Positions 1 to 9,614 of a stretch of DNA of 64,000 nt are shown here, piece after piece. Each line of letters starts with the position of its first letter. Position 1 is the first letter of the stretch. Origin of the DNA: Fischerella sp. PCC 9431 (GTDB taxonomy: Bacteria > Cyanobacteriota > Cyanobacteriia > Cyanobacteriales > Nostocaceae). Made by a program: the position numbers and the translations under genes. A model generated the notes under the pieces. That model was given only the letters and a program-made list of their open reading frames with translations, made no database searches and had not been told where the DNA came from. Location of the stretch: positions 3,235,964 to 3,299,963 of the forward strand of contig NZ_KE650771.1 in assembly GCF_000447295.1 (NCBI RefSeq), given 5' to 3'.

Positions 1-69
1 CAAAGCTTTACAGAAGAGGGTAAAGTAAAAGGCTTTATGTTGATTGTAGAAGAGAGAGTTTTTGAATAA
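1..69 (+). CDS. C-terminal end of an unidentified protein (5' truncated by window edge)
   Basis: An open frame runs from the first base to a TAA at 67-69 and gives 22 residues ending in VEERVFE. The codons look ordinary, but the fragment is too short to assign a family. It may be chance coding; the upstream sequence would decide. Confidence 0.35.
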   Translation, partial: QSFTEEGKVKGFMLIVEERVFE

Positions 70-232
70 GTTTTTAATATTTGTCATGTTTGAGGAGGAC
101 AAGGGAGAGTTGAGGACGCGGTGACGCGGAAAATCTATCAACTGTATCTCCGTTTCTTCATTCTTTATGTCTTTGTATCGCCTCCCATTCTCTCCGTCTG
201 GTGCGTCTTCGTTGTCATAATTTCATGAGAAA

Positions 233-257
233 CCCCGGTAATTAGCTAATACCGGGG
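233..257 (-). terminator. Near-perfect palindrome, candidate terminator for ackA
   Basis: CCCCGGTA (233-240) pairs with TACCGGGG (250-257) around an AT-rich, itself palindromic centre. It lies about 105 bases past the acetate kinase stop, read on the minus strand. The T-run after the stem is weak, so it could be an isolated hairpin rather than a true intrinsic terminator. Confidence 0.4.
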
Positions 258-361
258 GAGGAGGTTTTCGCAATTTGCTAAAGGACGGCATATGTTTACA
301 ATGTACTTATTAAAATCATGAAAAGTTGCCAAAATGGCAGATAAATTAATTTGCTGAAATA

Positions 362-1579
362 CTAGTGCGATAAATACCAACATTCCTTAGCGATTGCCCA
401 ATCTTCTTGAGCTTGAATTACTAAAACGCGAATACTAGAATCTGCTGTTGCAATATCTTGGTCTTTGGGTGAAGCTTGATTTTTGCTTTCATCAAGTTTT
501 AGTCCCAAAAATGCAAAAGCTTCACACGCAGCAGTTCGCGTTAAAGGATGATTTTCTCCAACTCCCCCAGTAAATACAATCGCGTCTAATCCAGAGAGTG
601 TAGCCAACATTGAACCGATGTGCGATCGCAATCTATGAATGTACATATCAAAAGCTAACTGAGCGCGGGTGTTACCTTCGCTAATAGCTGTTTGAATGGC
701 TCGCATATCAGCAGAGATACCCGAAATACCTTTCAACCCAGAGTCATGATTGAGAATATCATCTAATTTGTCAGCATTTGTCTCTTGCTGACGTAGAAGG
801 TAAATTAAAATACCAGGGTCGAGAGAACCACAACGAGTCCCCATCATTAATCCGTCTAAAGGCGTAAATCCCATTGTGGTATCAATACTTTTACCATTTT
901 TAATTGCTGTCAACGAGCAACCATTACCTAAATGACATGTAATCAGGCGTAGGGAATTTAAGTCTTTACCTAGTAATTGCGCTGCTCTTTGGCTACAGTA
1001 TTGGTGATTAATACCGTGAAAACCGTAACGACGAATATTTTCTTGTTCGTACCATGCATATGGGCCAGGATAAACAGCCGCAGGTAAAGGAATTTGGCTA
1101 TGAAAGCCTGTATCAAATACTGCAACTTGAGGAGCATCAGGAAATACTTTTTCGGCTGCTGTGATTCCCTGCAAGTTGGCTGGATTGTGAATCGGAGCAA
1201 AACTTGCCAAACGGTTGATGGTTGCTTTGACTTCTTGTGTCACCACAGTTGGCTGATAATATTCCTGACCACCATGTACCACCCGATGACCAACTACATC
1301 AATTTCTTGAGCTTCTTTGATCACCTTTGTTTCACCCTCAAGCAGAGTCTGCAATAAATGTTCAGTTGCAGATTCATGAGAATCAGCCTGAATTTTTTCA
1401 TTTAATACTGCGTTATCAGCAGTTTTAACTTCGAGTTCAGCAAATTCTTGATGATGAGTCCAGTCTACACTAGCTTTCCAAAGCGCCTGTGGTGGATGAT
1501 CTGGTAAGCGATCGCCTACAATTTCATATAAACAACTTTTCTGACTACTTGACCCGGCATTAAGTACTAAAATTTTCAT
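362..1579 (-). CDS. ackA: Acetate kinase
   Basis: Cytosolic enzyme interconverting acetate + ATP and acetyl-phosphate + ADP. The 405 residues match the usual family length of about 400. The N-terminus MKILVLNAGSSSQKS is the phosphate-binding signature of the acetokinase family. Later signatures include VVHGGQEY (about residue 103), the catalytic region VFDTGFHSQIP (about 155), the LGNGCS loop, the GTRCGSLDPG segment and FTGGVGENHP near the C-terminus. Start is the ATG at 1579. No phosphotransacetylase gene lies nearby and the gene appears monocistronic. Confidence 0.97.
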   Translation of the reverse strand: MKILVLNAGSSSQKSCLYEIVGDRLPDHPPQALWKASVDWTHHQEFAELEVKTADNAVLNEKIQADSHESATEHLLQTLLEGETKVIKEAQEIDVVGHRVVHGGQEYYQPTVVTQEVKATINRLASFAPIHNPANLQGITAAEKVFPDAPQVAVFDTGFHSQIPLPAAVYPGPYAWYEQENIRRYGFHGINHQYCSQRAAQLLGKDLNSLRLITCHLGNGCSLTAIKNGKSIDTTMGFTPLDGLMMGTRCGSLDPGILIYLLRQQETNADKLDDILNHDSGLKGISGISADMRAIQTAISEGNTRAQLAFDMYIHRLRSHIGSMLATLSGLDAIVFTGGVGENHPLTRTAACEAFAFLGLKLDESKNQASPKDQDIATADSSIRVLVIQAQEDWAIAKECWYLSH

Positions 1580-1783
1580 AATTGGTTGGTGGTTAATTGT
1601 TAATTATTGCTAGTTAATAGTGTTCCAGGAATTGTGTAAAGATTTAATTCATTATTGCTTAATTGAATTAACTGGCTTATCTGTCATTGAATATAAACGT
1701 CTAAAATATGAGACTTGATTATTAAAAGCAAAAGATCAAATTTATTTGTATCTCATATCAAACCTGTTGAAGCAGAGGAAAGT

Positions 1784-2299
1784 ATGAGGAGAAAAGTTAA
1801 CTTTTTTGTGAGTTTATTATGCATTTTCTGGGGAATTGAAGCAGGTAGATTCATTTTTAGTAACTCAAAACCTGCGATCGCAGTCGATAAGAGACCTTGT
1901 GGTTCCAATGCACCCCAAGTACAATACGAAACTCAGGACTATTTGATCTACATTTGTCCAGGAAGCCAACAAAAATCGCCTCTTTATGTTGGGGTGCAAA
2001 AATCTAATGCTAGTAAGTTGGTTCAGCTTCCTGCCCAAAAGCAGGAAAATGGTTATGTTGCTATCAAGGGTAATACTACCTACAGTATCAATCCCTTTAG
2101 ATTGCTTGTGACTCAAAATGGCACAACAGTTATTAATCAAGCTGTAATTAGTGGTTCTTTCGGCATTTCTCAACCTGTAACACAAACTCGTTATAACTGT
2201 TACACTCAATCAGGTTCTTTAAGTCCACGACTCAACGTTTCTCAAGCGGAAGCACAAAAACTCTCGTCAGCTTACCAATGTTATCCCAAGTCCAAATGA
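1784..2299 (+). CDS. Secreted protein of unknown function
   Basis: An upstream in-frame TTG (1715) would add 23 residues. The ATG at 1784 is preferred because AGAGGAAAGT immediately precedes it and it places a signal-peptide-like N-terminus first (MRRKVNFFVSLLCIFWGIEAG, with basic residues then a hydrophobic core). The mature part (about 140 residues) has four Cys, in positions suggesting disulfides, and ends in a CYP motif. I do not recognise a domain. Small exported proteins of this kind are common in filamentous cyanobacteria. It is divergent from ackA, with 204 bases between the two starts. Confidence 0.7.
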   Translation: MRRKVNFFVSLLCIFWGIEAGRFIFSNSKPAIAVDKRPCGSNAPQVQYETQDYLIYICPGSQQKSPLYVGVQKSNASKLVQLPAQKQENGYVAIKGNTTYSINPFRLLVTQNGTTVINQAVISGSFGISQPVTQTRYNCYTQSGSLSPRLNVSQAEAQKLSSAYQCYPKSK

Positions 2300-2354
2300 A
2301 AGCTACATTGCAATATGTTTGGTGTTAGTCGATGTAGCGAGCAGCAACAGTTCA

Positions 2355-2426
2355 AGCGGGTGATGGGACTCGAACCCACGACGTTCACCTTGGGAAGGTA
2401 ACATTCTACCACTGAATTACACCCGC
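2355..2426 (-). tRNA. tRNA-Gly (anticodon CCC)
   Basis: A 72-nt cloverleaf on the minus strand: acceptor GCGGGTG/CACCCGC, D-arm ATTC/GAAT, anticodon stem TTACC/GGTGA with loop TTCCCAA giving anticodon CCC, a 5-nt variable loop, and a T-arm with TTCGAGT flanked by GTGGG/CCCAT. CCA is not encoded. It decodes GGG. Confidence 0.95.
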
Positions 2427-2522
2427 AAATAGCACTTAGCATAAATCAAGCTAAATGCCATTATACTACTAGTTTTTCACTCTGGTGATTTCAATTAGAA
2501 TTGACGAATAACAGTGAAACAA

Positions 2523-2567
2523 CAAAAAAATGACCACTCAAAGGTATATCTTGAGTAGTCATTTTTA
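2523..2567. terminator. Bidirectional intrinsic-type terminator downstream of dnaK
   Basis: An 11-bp stem (2531-2541 with 2551-2561, one G-T pair) has an A-run before it (2524-2530) and a T-run after it (2562-2566), so it can end transcription from either side. It lies about 75 bases past the dnaK stop. Confidence 0.7.
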
Positions 2568-2637
2568 ATAAATATGTGTTGTTTATTAAGTGTTGATAGT
2601 TGGTTGTTCCAAACAACCAACCCAACAACAACCAACA

Positions 2638-4545
2638 TTACTTAGACTCTGTAAAATCAGCGTCAATTACATCATCACCAGTACCACCAGTGGAGGAAGC
2701 ACCGCCATCTGTAGTACCAGTACCATCAGTAGGCGCACCACCGCCAGCTTGTTGATAGATGTTACTACCAACAGCAAACAACGCTTGTTGCAATTCTGGC
2801 ATTAGTTTCTTGATTTGCTCATCGTCATCTTTAGTGATTGCATCACGCAGGTCTTTCACCAAACCTTCAACTTTGCTCTTGTCAGCTTCTGGAACTTTAT
2901 CGCCTAACTCTTGTAATTGTTTTTCTGCTTGGTATGCTAAAGAATCAGCTTGGTTCTTGCGATCGATTTTCTCACGACGTTCTTTGTCAGTCGAAGCGTT
3001 TTGTTCAGCTTCGCGTACCATCCGTTCAACGTCGGATTTATCTAGAGTCGAAGCACCAGTAATGCTAATAGACTGTTCCTTACCAGTACCCTTGTCTTTA
3101 GCAGTTACGTTCAAAATACCGTTGGCGTCAATATCGAATACCACTTCGATTTGAGGTACACCACGGGGTGCAGGAGGAATACCATCAAGACGGAAGGTTC
3201 CCAGGCTCTTATTATCGCCTGCCATTTCCCGTTCGCCTTGGAGGACATGAATTTCAACGTTGGTTTGACCGTCCACGGCGGTGGAGAACACTTCTGACTT
3301 CTTGGTAGGAATAGTAGTGTTGCGAGGAATAATCTTGGTCATAACACCGCCCAAGGTTTCTACACCTAGAGACAATGGTGTTACGTCTAACAACAAGATA
3401 CCTGTGACATCACCAGCAAGGACACCAGCTTGAATTGCTGCACCAACTGCTACCACTTCATCAGGGTTAACACTTTGGTTTGGATCTTTACCGAGAATTC
3501 GCTTGACTACGTCTTGGACGGCGGGGATACGAGTAGAACCACCCACTAACACAACTTCATCAATTTCGTTCTTGCTGATCTTCGCATCTCGTAGAGCGTT
3601 TTCTACAGGAATACGACAACGGTCAATTAAGTCAGAACAAAGTTCTTCAAACTTAGCCCGTGTCAGAGTCATATCCAAGTGTTTGGGGCCGTCTTGAGTC
3701 GCAGTGATAAATGGTAGGTTAATTTCAGCTTGGGTAACGCTGGAAAGTTCGATCTTGGCTTTTTCAGCTGCTTCTGTCAGACGTTGTAAAGCTTGTCTGT
3801 CTTTACGTAAATCAATACCTTCGTCTTTTTTGAATGCTTCTGCTAAGTAGTCAACAATTTTTTTATCAAAGTCGTCACCACCAAGGTGGGTATCACCAGA
3901 AGTAGCGAGTACTTCAAATACACCGTCGCCTACTTCCAAGATGGATACGTCGAATGTACCACCACCAAGGTCAAATACAAGGATAGTTTCGTTGCTCTTC
4001 TTATCAAAACCGTATGCTAGAGAAGCGGCGGTAGGTTCGTTGATAATCCGTAGTACTTCAATACCTGCTATCTTACCAGCGTCTTTGGTAGCTTGGCGCT
4101 GGGAGTCGTTGAAGTAAGCAGGAACAGTAATAACAGCTTGAGTTACAGTTTCACCAATATATTTGCTGGCGTCTTCTACCAGCTTACGCAGAACTTTCGC
4201 AGAAATTTCTTCTGGTGCAAACGCTTTTCCTGCTTGGGGACAATCCAGTTTAACGTTTCCACCGCTTTGGACAACTTTATAGGAAACTTCAGTTGCTTCG
4301 TTTGTAACTTCTTCGTAGCGGCGACCGATAAATCGTTTTACAGAATAAAAAGTATTTTCAGGGTTCATCACCGCTTGGCGCTTGGCGATTTGCCCAACCA
4401 AGGTATCGCCATTTTTGGCAAACGCCACAACTGACGGTGTTGTCCGAAAACCTTCAGCGTTAGCAATTACTGTAGGTTTACCACCTTCCATTACTGCTAC
4501 GCAGGAGTTTGTCGTACCTAAGTCAATTCCAACTACTTTTGCCAT
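2638..4545 (-). CDS. dnaK: Chaperone protein DnaK (Hsp70)
   Basis: ATP-dependent cytosolic chaperone working with DnaJ and GrpE. At 635 residues it is the standard bacterial Hsp70 length. Visible motifs: [12 protein letters not shown] at the N-terminus (phosphate 1), [14 protein letters not shown] near residue 195, [10 protein letters not shown] near 335, the interdomain linker with [11 protein letters not shown] near 390, then the substrate-binding domain and a Gly/Thr/Ser-rich tail ending [11 protein letters not shown]. Neither grpE nor dnaJ is adjacent, as is common for cyanobacteria, which carry several dnaK copies. I see no CIRCE inverted repeat upstream. Confidence 0.98.
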   Translation of the reverse strand: MAKVVGIDLGTTNSCVAVMEGGKPTVIANAEGFRTTPSVVAFAKNGDTLVGQIAKRQAVMNPENTFYSVKRFIGRRYEEVTNEATEVSYKVVQSGGNVKLDCPQAGKAFAPEEISAKVLRKLVEDASKYIGETVTQAVITVPAYFNDSQRQATKDAGKIAGIEVLRIINEPTAASLAYGFDKKSNETILVFDLGGGTFDVSILEVGDGVFEVLATSGDTHLGGDDFDKKIVDYLAEAFKKDEGIDLRKDRQALQRLTEAAEKAKIELSSVTQAEINLPFITATQDGPKHLDMTLTRAKFEELCSDLIDRCRIPVENALRDAKISKNEIDEVVLVGGSTRIPAVQDVVKRILGKDPNQSVNPDEVVAVGAAIQAGVLAGDVTGILLLDVTPLSLGVETLGGVMTKIIPRNTTIPTKKSEVFSTAVDGQTNVEIHVLQGEREMAGDNKSLGTFRLDGIPPAPRGVPQIEVVFDIDANGILNVTAKDKGTGKEQSISITGASTLDKSDVERMVREAEQNASTDKERREKIDRKNQADSLAYQAEKQLQELGDKVPEADKSKVEGLVKDLRDAITKDDDEQIKKLMPELQQALFAVGSNIYQQAGGGAPTDGTGTTDGGASSTGGTGDDVIDADFTESK

Positions 4546-4935
4546 TTTAGGTGCTGGCTCCGTATTACTACAAATGAATGAATGGGATATAAAGGACTAA
4601 TTTTTGAACTAGCTGGCTAGTTGAAAGCAGCCAGTTCAGCATCAATACCTTTGGTTTGTTCTTGGGCAAAACCCAATATTATGCTGATATATATACTGAG
4701 CCTGTGTAGCCAGTCCATGAAGGGTGGTTTTCCGAACCTTAACAAGGGCGGTTATGCTTCATGTTTCCAGTTGGCTCATATATTTATTGCTTTCACTTTG
4801 TCTAATGTATGAGAATTAATACTTCCTGAGATTCGGGTGAACCGTAATCTGATGGTCGTGTTTGCCGTCAAAATCGTTGAAGAAGAATAAGAATGGGAAA
4901 ATAAAGGAGGCTTATTGGGTTGGGGAGGTAATGTA
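4546..4935. other. Divergent intergenic region between dnaK and the SnoaL-like gene
   Basis: About 390 bases holding the promoters of both divergent genes. No convincing small gene was found; the short open frames on the plus strand lack ribosome sites and family character. No CIRCE or other operator was recognised. Confidence 0.5.
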
Positions 4936-5442
4936 ATGTCCGTTGAAGAATACAAGGATACTGTTCTGAAATTTTACGAGTCCTTTGATCATGCCAATCT
5001 GGAGCTAGCAAGGGAATTAGTAGGTGCAAATTTTATTGCTCATTTACCACAAACACCCCAATCACTAAATCTTGACGCTTTCTTGGAATATGGTTTAGCG
5101 TTTCGTTCCGCTTTTGATAATGCTCAACATAAATTTGACAACATAATTGTCGCCGAAGACAAAATTATTACTAGTGGAACCTTCAGTGGAATTCACACGG
5201 GTGAACTTCAAGGTCTTCCCCCAACTGGGAAACAAGTTAAATTTTCAGTGATGCACATTGACCGACTGGAAAATGGCAAAATAGTCGAACATTGGGGAAT
5301 AGGTGACGCACTAGGATTAATGCAACAGATAGGAGTGATCCCCATACCAGGACTGATGCTGTTTTCGCAAATGATTAAAAGCTTACCAGCTAGGCTTTTT
5401 CAAAAGTTAACTTCTGGATTTGGCAATCCTAAATATCGTTAA
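4936..5442 (+). CDS. SnoaL-like (ester cyclase / NTF2-fold) protein
   Basis: A TTG seven codons upstream is possible, but the ATG at 4936 follows GGGGAGG at good spacing, giving 168 residues. The first 130 residues fit the SnoaL-like polyketide cyclase family: an N-terminal helix pair with FYESFDHANLELARELVGANFIAH, then a beta sheet with TFSGIHTGELQGLPPTGK and the diagnostic MHIDRLENGKIVEHWGIGD. Members have an alpha+beta barrel and diverse or unknown activities, so no substrate is proposed. The C-terminal 30 residues are hydrophobic and basic and may contact membrane. Confidence 0.8.
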   Translation: MSVEEYKDTVLKFYESFDHANLELARELVGANFIAHLPQTPQSLNLDAFLEYGLAFRSAFDNAQHKFDNIIVAEDKIITSGTFSGIHTGELQGLPPTGKQVKFSVMHIDRLENGKIVEHWGIGDALGLMQQIGVIPIPGLMLFSQMIKSLPARLFQKLTSGFGNPKYR

Positions 5443-5568
5443 TATTTTGTATAGTTTTAGGACTAATTTGTACACAGTAGTGCGATCGCATATGTTGTAG
5501 TGTAGTTACAACTAGCTCGGCTTTGCATTTTCCTCCTATCCAGAAACTGCTTTTTCTTTATAATCCCA

Positions 5569-5835
5569 GTGCTAGAGTTAGAGAAAGCCATTAGACAATC
5601 TGTTATGTCCTCTCCAGCAATTACTACTGTAGTTAAAATGATGGAGTCTTTGCCAGAAGATGTACAAAATCAAATTGCAGAACATCTTCGAGAATACGTA
5701 CAAGACTTACATGATGAACTTAAATGGGACAATTCGTTTAAGAAAAGTCAACAAAAGCTTGTAGAGGCTGCCAAACTTGCTAAACAAGAAATCGCACAGG
5801 GGCTAGCCCAGCCAATGGACTATAATCAGCTATGA
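5569..5835 (+). CDS. Putative antitoxin of a type II toxin-antitoxin pair
   Basis: 88 residues from a GTG at 5569; an internal ATG at 5605 gives a 77-residue alternative. It is mostly helical, with SLPEDVQNQIAEHLREYVQDLH in the middle and a charged Lys-rich C-terminus ending QPMDYNQL. Its stop overlaps the next gene's ATG by four bases (ATGA), so the two are translationally coupled. The antitoxin role is inferred from order, size and coupling with a RelE/ParE-like downstream protein. No DNA-binding fold is obvious. Confidence 0.65.
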   Translation: MLELEKAIRQSVMSSPAITTVVKMMESLPEDVQNQIAEHLREYVQDLHDELKWDNSFKKSQQKLVEAAKLAKQEIAQGLAQPMDYNQL

Positions 5836-6095
5836 AATCAGCTACTCTCCCTTCATTTTGGGATACTTATCAGTATCTTGACAAGAAGACTAGGAGTAGT
5901 GCCAAAAAAGCTTATCGATTATGGAAAGAAAATGCTTTTCACCCATCTTTGCATTTCAAGTGTATTAACAACGAAGAAAACATTTGGTCTGTGAGAATCA
6001 CGCCAAATTATCGAGCGCTTGACATTTTAGAAAAAGATACAGTCACATGGTTTTGGGTTGGTAGTCACGACGACTACGAGAAATTTTTTGGATAG
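5832..6095 (+). CDS. RelE/ParE-like toxin-family protein
   Basis: 87 residues: SFWDTYQYLDKKTRSSAKKAYRLWKENAFHPSLHFKCI, then the beta-sheet core with WSVRITPNYRALDILEKDTVTWFWVGSHDDYEKFF. This matches the small RelE/ParE superfamily pattern of two N-terminal helices, an antiparallel sheet, the segment (W/Y)SVRI..NYRAL, and a closing G-H-x-x-Y motif. Such proteins are either mRNA interferases or gyrase poisons; which applies cannot be told here. It is coupled to the preceding gene by a 4-base overlap. Confidence 0.75.
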   Translation: MKSATLPSFWDTYQYLDKKTRSSAKKAYRLWKENAFHPSLHFKCINNEENIWSVRITPNYRALDILEKDTVTWFWVGSHDDYEKFFG

Positions 6096-6129
6096 TGCGT
6101 GCGATCGCAGTTTAATATTTTCTTTATTT

Positions 6130-7131
6130 ATGCTTTCTCCCAATCTCAAAGCTAGACTCTCATCACCTTTAAAAGTTGGCAATGTTGAGGTAAAAAGTCG
6201 GGTTTTACAGTCGCCTCTTTCTGGGGTGACTGATTTGGTGTTTCGTCGCTTAGTACGTCGCTATGCACCAGATTCCATGATGTATACAGAAATGGTGAGT
6301 GCAACAGAGTTACACCATGTCAAAAAATTGCCCAAAATTATGGAGGTAGACGCCAACGAACGACCAATTAGCATCCAATTATTTGATTGTCGTCCCGATT
6401 TTTTAGCGGAAGCAGCGCAGAAAGCAGTAGCAGAAGGCGCGGATACAATTGATATTAATATGGGTTGCCCTGTAAATAAAATTACTAAAAAGGGCGGTGG
6501 TTCTTCCCTGCTGCGACAACCGCAAATAGCCGAGGCAATAGTCCGGGAAGTTGTCAATGCTGTTGATGTGCCTGTAACAATTAAAACTCGTATTGGTTGG
6601 AGTGATGAGGAAATTACTATCCTGGATTTTGCCAAACGGATGCAGGATGCAGGCGCACAAATGATGACAATCCATGCCCGAACTCGCGCCCAAGGTTACA
6701 ATGGTAACGCGCGCTGGGAATGGATTGGTCGTGTGAAAGAAGTGCTTTCGATTCCCGTAATTGCCAATGGTGATATTTTTTCGGTAGAGTCGGCGGTGCA
6801 ATGTTTACAGTCAACAGGTGCTGATGGGGTGATGTGTTCGCGTGGAACGTTGGGTTATCCTTTTTTGGTAGGAGAAATAGATTATTTTCTCAAGACTGGG
6901 GAGAAATTACCACCACCAACACCGATCCAGCGTTTAGAATGTGCCAGAGAACACTTACAAGCGCTTTGGGAGTATAAAGGCGATCGCGGAATTTTGCAAG
7001 CGCGTAAGCACATGACTTGGTATGCAAAAGATTTTGTCGGTGCGGCACAGTTGCGTGCAGAGTTAAGCTTGATAGAAACTGTACAGCAGGGTGTAAATTT
7101 AATTGATAGAACGCTTGAGCAGTTAAATTAA
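6130..7131 (+). CDS. dus: tRNA-dihydrouridine synthase
   Basis: FMN-dependent reduction of uridines in tRNA D-loops. The open frame extends upstream to 6058 and would overlap the toxin gene; the ATG at 6130 (MLSPNLKARLSSPLKVG) gives the family-like N-terminus and 333 residues. Seen: the TIM-barrel start LQSPLSGVTDLVFR, the active-site segment INMGCPVNKITKKGGGSSLL with the catalytic Cys, VTIKTRIGW, MTIHARTRAQGY and IANGDIF (FMN phosphate binding). The order resembles the DusB/Dus subfamily. The next gene begins three bases after the stop. Confidence 0.93.
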   Translation: MLSPNLKARLSSPLKVGNVEVKSRVLQSPLSGVTDLVFRRLVRRYAPDSMMYTEMVSATELHHVKKLPKIMEVDANERPISIQLFDCRPDFLAEAAQKAVAEGADTIDINMGCPVNKITKKGGGSSLLRQPQIAEAIVREVVNAVDVPVTIKTRIGWSDEEITILDFAKRMQDAGAQMMTIHARTRAQGYNGNARWEWIGRVKEVLSIPVIANGDIFSVESAVQCLQSTGADGVMCSRGTLGYPFLVGEIDYFLKTGEKLPPPTPIQRLECAREHLQALWEYKGDRGILQARKHMTWYAKDFVGAAQLRAELSLIETVQQGVNLIDRTLEQLN

Positions 7132-7133
7132 CA

Positions 7134-7904
7134 TTGCAACCTCAAAAAAAATTTAGGCGATCGCCCATTGTCCGCCTTGTTACTAGTATCTTGCTCATGG
7201 GGCAAGTATGGCTGCATTTGATTCAGGGAAAAACATGCTATCACAAGATTCTGGAACATATGGTGACAGCAGGACCACATTCTATCCTACCTGTACTGTT
7301 GGTGAATGGTTGTGCAGGTATGATTTTTACGATTCAAACCGCTAGGGAATTAGTCAAATTTGATGCAGTTAATACCGTGGGAGGCGCTTTTGCTTTAGCA
7401 TTTTGTCGAGAATTAGCACCTATTTTGACTGCAAGTATTATTGCTGGACAGGTTGGTTCTGCTTTTGCGGCGGAAATTGGTGAAATGTCTGTTACAGAAC
7501 AAATAGACGCGCTTTATATGCTCAAAACTGATCCTATTGATTATCTTGTAGTTCCAAGGGTAATTGCTTGCTGTTTAATGTTGCCAATTCTGACAATTTT
7601 AGGTTTAGTGATTGGGATTTGTGGTGGTGTTTTTGCAGCTATGCAATTTTACCAGGTAGACCCAGAGATATTTTTAGAGTCAGTGAGGAATTTTTTAACA
7701 GTACCAGATATATTGACTGTTTTGCTCAAAGCCTTAATTTTTGCTGTGCTGGTTGCTGTCATTAGTTGTAATTGGGGATTAACGACTACAGGTGGAGCAA
7801 AACAGGTCGGAGAATCAGCTACAGCAGCAGTTGTGACAAGTTGGGTATTAATTTTTCTAGTTGATTTTTTCCTCTCTTTGCTGCTGTATGAAAAACTTAT
7901 TTGA
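7134..7904 (+). CDS. MlaE/YrbE-family ABC transporter permease
   Basis: 256-residue integral membrane protein. The MlaE family is the permease of retrograde phospholipid transport systems, and of related lipid importers in plastids and cyanobacteria. Signature regions seen: GMIFTIQTARELVKF, LAFCRELAPILTASIIAGQVGSAFAAEIG (family hallmark), VTEQIDALYMLKTDPIDYLVVPR, and a C-terminal GLTTTGGAKQVGESATAAVV segment. The TTG at 7134, three bases past dus, is chosen because it supplies the basic N-terminal stretch expected; an internal Met at 7197 is less likely. No ATPase or MCE partner is adjacent. Confidence 0.88.
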   Translation: MQPQKKFRRSPIVRLVTSILLMGQVWLHLIQGKTCYHKILEHMVTAGPHSILPVLLVNGCAGMIFTIQTARELVKFDAVNTVGGAFALAFCRELAPILTASIIAGQVGSAFAAEIGEMSVTEQIDALYMLKTDPIDYLVVPRVIACCLMLPILTILGLVIGICGGVFAAMQFYQVDPEIFLESVRNFLTVPDILTVLLKALIFAVLVAVISCNWGLTTTGGAKQVGESATAAVVTSWVLIFLVDFFLSLLLYEKLI

Positions 7905-8000
7905 TCGAAATTCGGTTTGATGAGCTTAGTTGTAACGCGATCGCAACGGTGGTAACAAATTGGAGTTTGTTTAAGATCCCCAAACGCGATCGCGTCTTTA

Positions 8001-8822
8001 TCAGGATAATCCGCGATCTCCTTTTAATTGGGCTTTTGCTTGTTGCCAAAGAATTTCTAACTCTTCTAAAGAATAATCACAAAGGGGGCGATCGGCAAAC
8101 GCCTCGATTTTTTGGAAGCGTTGAATAAAACGCTGATTTGTTCCTTGTAAAGCTTCGCTTGGATCAAGGTTGTACCAACGAGCCAGCTGGAGAATAGAAA
8201 ATAATAAATCTCCTAATTCAGCTTGTTGTCGTTCTGGTGTTTCGTGGGCTAAAGCTTCCTGAAACTCTTGCAACTCTTCATGAAACTTATCCCACACTCC
8301 ATCAATATTTTCCCATTCAAACCCGACGGCGGCAGCTTTTTGAGAAATTTTCATCGTCGCCATTAAGGGGGGAAGCTTACGGGCGTAACTACTGAGTTTT
8401 GTACTCAGTTTTTGATTTTCTGGAGTTGGTTCACCTTTTTCTGCTGCTTTAATTTGTTCCCAATTTTGCCGCACTTCATCCACATTTTGCACCGACACAT
8501 CCCCAAAAACATGAGGATGGCGCCGAATTAGTTTTTGGGAAATACCTTGCGCTACTTGTTGCAAAGAAAATTGCTCATATTCTTGGGCGATTTGTGATTG
8601 CAACACAACTTGTAAAAGTAAATCGCCTAATTCTTCGGCGATCGCTTCTTTGTCTCCACTCTTAATCGCATCTACCACTTCATAAGCTTCTTCAATCACA
8701 TAAGGTGTCAACGTTTCGGGAGTTTGTGCTAAATCCCAGGGACAACCACCATCAGGCGATCGCAACTTTGCCACCACATCTATTAATTCTTGTAACGCTG
8801 CCAAAGTTTCAGAGTTTTTCAT
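8001..8822 (-). CDS. mazG: Nucleoside triphosphate pyrophosphohydrolase MazG
   Basis: Hydrolyses (d)NTPs to NMP and pyrophosphate, a house-cleaning function. 273 residues with two MazG domains: the first has LRSPDGGCPWDLAQT, then EEAYEVVDAI and EELGDLLLQVV (the ExxE/ExxD metal-binding pairs); the second has VGFEWENIDGVWDKFHEELQEF and ELGDLLFSILQLARW. Its ATG overlaps the stop of the preceding DUF2227 gene by four bases, so they are co-translated. Confidence 0.95.
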   Translation of the reverse strand: MKNSETLAALQELIDVVAKLRSPDGGCPWDLAQTPETLTPYVIEEAYEVVDAIKSGDKEAIAEELGDLLLQVVLQSQIAQEYEQFSLQQVAQGISQKLIRRHPHVFGDVSVQNVDEVRQNWEQIKAAEKGEPTPENQKLSTKLSSYARKLPPLMATMKISQKAAAVGFEWENIDGVWDKFHEELQEFQEALAHETPERQQAELGDLLFSILQLARWYNLDPSEALQGTNQRFIQRFQKIEAFADRPLCDYSLEELEILWQQAKAQLKGDRGLS

Positions 8823-9448
8823 TTACTACTTTTTCCCCTAGTTCTCTTACTTCCCTTGCTTCCCATACTTTTCGTCCGACGACTACCGCGAGTTGTAGCT
8901 TTACGTTTCTTCATTTTCGCACGGGGTAATAAACCTTGAATACCTTGCTTCTGCACACGCTTGTATGCAGAATTACTCCAGTCGCTGAGAGAATGGCTCA
9001 TTGCACCCAATTCCAGCCCTAAGAATAGTGCGAACAATTCTGGAGTGTGATTCAAGAGCGATCGTCCCACAATTTCACTCAAAATCTGCCTACTCCAGTC
9101 GCCATTACCGAGCATTTGGGCAACTGCTATCACTAAAATTACTAATATTCCCACAACGCAACTCAGATAGATCACTCGCAGTGTTGTGCCGATAATTGGC
9201 CCGTGTGATAAAAAAGAACGATGGCGTAAGCTTTTTTGATAAGGAATCCAAATCCAACGTAACAAACCCCAGCGTTGATATTGGCGGGAGTATATATCCA
9301 AGTCAGGGCCAAACATCAGCCCCCCAAACATAAATCCACCCGCCACCAATAAAGTCAGGTTGCCACTCTTGGTTTGGACAAAAGTGGCTCCAGCAACGAA
9401 CGGCAAAGCCCACAAAGTAATGCGATCGTGCGTTTGGCCAGAAGGCAT
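8819..9448 (-). CDS. DUF2227 putative metal-binding membrane protein
   Basis: Start placed at the ATG at 9448 because MPSGQTHDRITLW is the conserved family start; a longer frame to 9505 adds 19 unconserved residues. It is 209 residues, with His/Asp-rich segments (GQTHDR, FGPDLDIYSRQYQRWG, LRHRSFLSHGP, AMSHSLSDW) that fit metal-dependent hydrolase-like binding, plus hydrophobic helices. The C-terminal 40 residues are very rich in Lys, Arg, Gly and Ser and look like a nucleic-acid- or membrane-contacting tail. Function unknown. It is coupled to mazG by a 4-base overlap. Confidence 0.82.
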   Translation of the reverse strand: MPSGQTHDRITLWALPFVAGATFVQTKSGNLTLLVAGGFMFGGLMFGPDLDIYSRQYQRWGLLRWIWIPYQKSLRHRSFLSHGPIIGTTLRVIYLSCVVGILVILVIAVAQMLGNGDWSRQILSEIVGRSLLNHTPELFALFLGLELGAMSHSLSDWSNSAYKRVQKQGIQGLLPRAKMKKRKATTRGSRRTKSMGSKGSKRTRGKSSK

Positions 9449-9541
9449 AGAAATTTTGGATGAAGCAAGCAAAAATTTTCTCAAAAATACTATCGCGTTT
9501 TTCAAATTAGTGTGCTAACATTAATTATTGTGAGCAAAAAC

Positions 9542-9614
<73 letters not shown>

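Noticed and set aside
1715-1783. Upstream TTG start of the secreted protein
   Set aside because: The ATG at 1784 has an AGAGGAAAGT ribosome site and gives a proper signal peptide.
4546-4935. CIRCE/HrcA element upstream of dnaK
   Set aside because: No TTAGCACTC-N9-GAGTGCTAA sequence seen here or upstream of clpB.
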